From: Chryseobacterium foetidum | Lineage (GTDB): Bacteria; Bacteroidota; Bacteroidia; Flavobacteriales; Weeksellaceae | DNA length: 64,000 nucleotides | NCBI RefSeq assembly: GCF_025457425.1 | Contig: NZ_JAMXIA010000001.1 | Coordinates: 62,001-126,000 of the forward strand | Direction: 5' to 3' | Shown here: positions 63,813 through 64,000 of the stretch, in pieces | Layout of the letters: the number at the start of each line of letters is the position of its first letter | Numbering within the stretch: position 1 is the stretch's first letter | The notes under the pieces: generated by a model | What the model saw: only the letters and a program-made list of their open reading frames with translations | The model's database searches: none | Told to the model about the DNA's origin: nothing | Program-made: the position numbers and the translations under genes

Positions 63813-64000
63813 TCTAAATGTAGATTTCTAATTCTTAATATATAAAAGCTTTTTTATAAATGTTTATGCAGGGTACAATCTATAGTTCCTGAGCAAAACA
63901 CCTTTGGCTTATGCCTTATCATTCAATGATATTTATTGTAAAAAGTTGTGATCAGTGTCGGTAGAATCTCAAATTTTACGGATAAAGGTAAATGAATAAA
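63813..64000. other. Right-edge intergenic sequence
   Basis: Upstream region of the ketosynthase, AT-rich, no gene or strong signal recognised within the window. Confidence 0.4.

Noticed and set aside
1..64000. tRNA, rRNA and riboswitch genes
   Set aside because: No cloverleaf-like sequence, conserved rRNA segment or recognisable riboswitch was found by reading the intergenic regions.

Overview
The window reads as chromosomal DNA of a flavobacterium, most likely Chryseobacterium or a close relative (Weeksellaceae). The evidence is the low G+C content, a SusC/SusD pair, GLPGLI-family and DUF922 proteins, thrombospondin type-3-like repeat surface proteins, a MenFlavobacteria-style -7 box (TAnnTTTG) upstream of many genes, and many short palindromic intergenic repeats of the kind scattered through Chryseobacterium genomes. 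No rRNA, tRNA, CRISPR array, transposase or prophage was seen.

Layout. Positions 1-4245 (minus strand) hold a ligase-associated DNA repair cluster: MBL-fold exonuclease, ATP-dependent DNA ligase and an Lhr-like DEXH helicase that runs off the left edge. Positions 4293-7915 hold a small membrane/rhodanese operon, the TetR regulator that probably controls it through a perfect palindrome at 5446-5471, a PRISE-type enone reductase and a Crp/Fnr regulator. Positions 8010-10766 hold DoxX, a beta-hydroxyacid dehydrogenase, a frameshifted DUF3861 gene and a Tat-exported aldo/keto reductase. A CAT-like acetyltransferase, a DUF6261-like protein and an S9 peptidase follow on the plus strand. Next come a peroxiredoxin-thioredoxin-DUF6952 operon, an M16 peptidase and an aminotransferase (15517-21130, minus). 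Positions 21291-26519 (plus) hold a GLPGLI protein, rsmG, a lipoprotein, a DUF922 protein and an AddB-like nuclease. A glutaryl-CoA dehydrogenase-like enzyme follows on the minus strand.

Positions 27888-39258 form a polysaccharide utilisation locus. A Nudix-type regulator and an MFS transporter are divergent from SusC, SusD, GH30, GH3 and GH16. The enzyme set fits a beta-1,3/1,6-glucan such as laminarin or a fungal cell-wall glucan: GH16 cuts beta-1,3 chains, GH30 cuts beta-1,6 linkages, GH3 releases glucose and MFS imports it. Then come fabI, a YadA-head-like surface protein, a tandem pair of unknown secreted paralogues, a nucleoside phosphorylase, a di-haem cytochrome c peroxidase and an SDR protein.

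Positions 49476-55683 contain unknown small proteins, a broken membrane-protein gene and a cluster of secreted surface proteins. The most unusual module is at 56649-60636: three tightly coupled plus-strand genes encoding an alpha/beta hydrolase, a caspase-like protease and a 485-residue protein of unknown function. It is a candidate effector or stress-response cassette. The right end holds an intact secreted protein next to a partly deleted copy of it, and a FabH-like ketosynthase.
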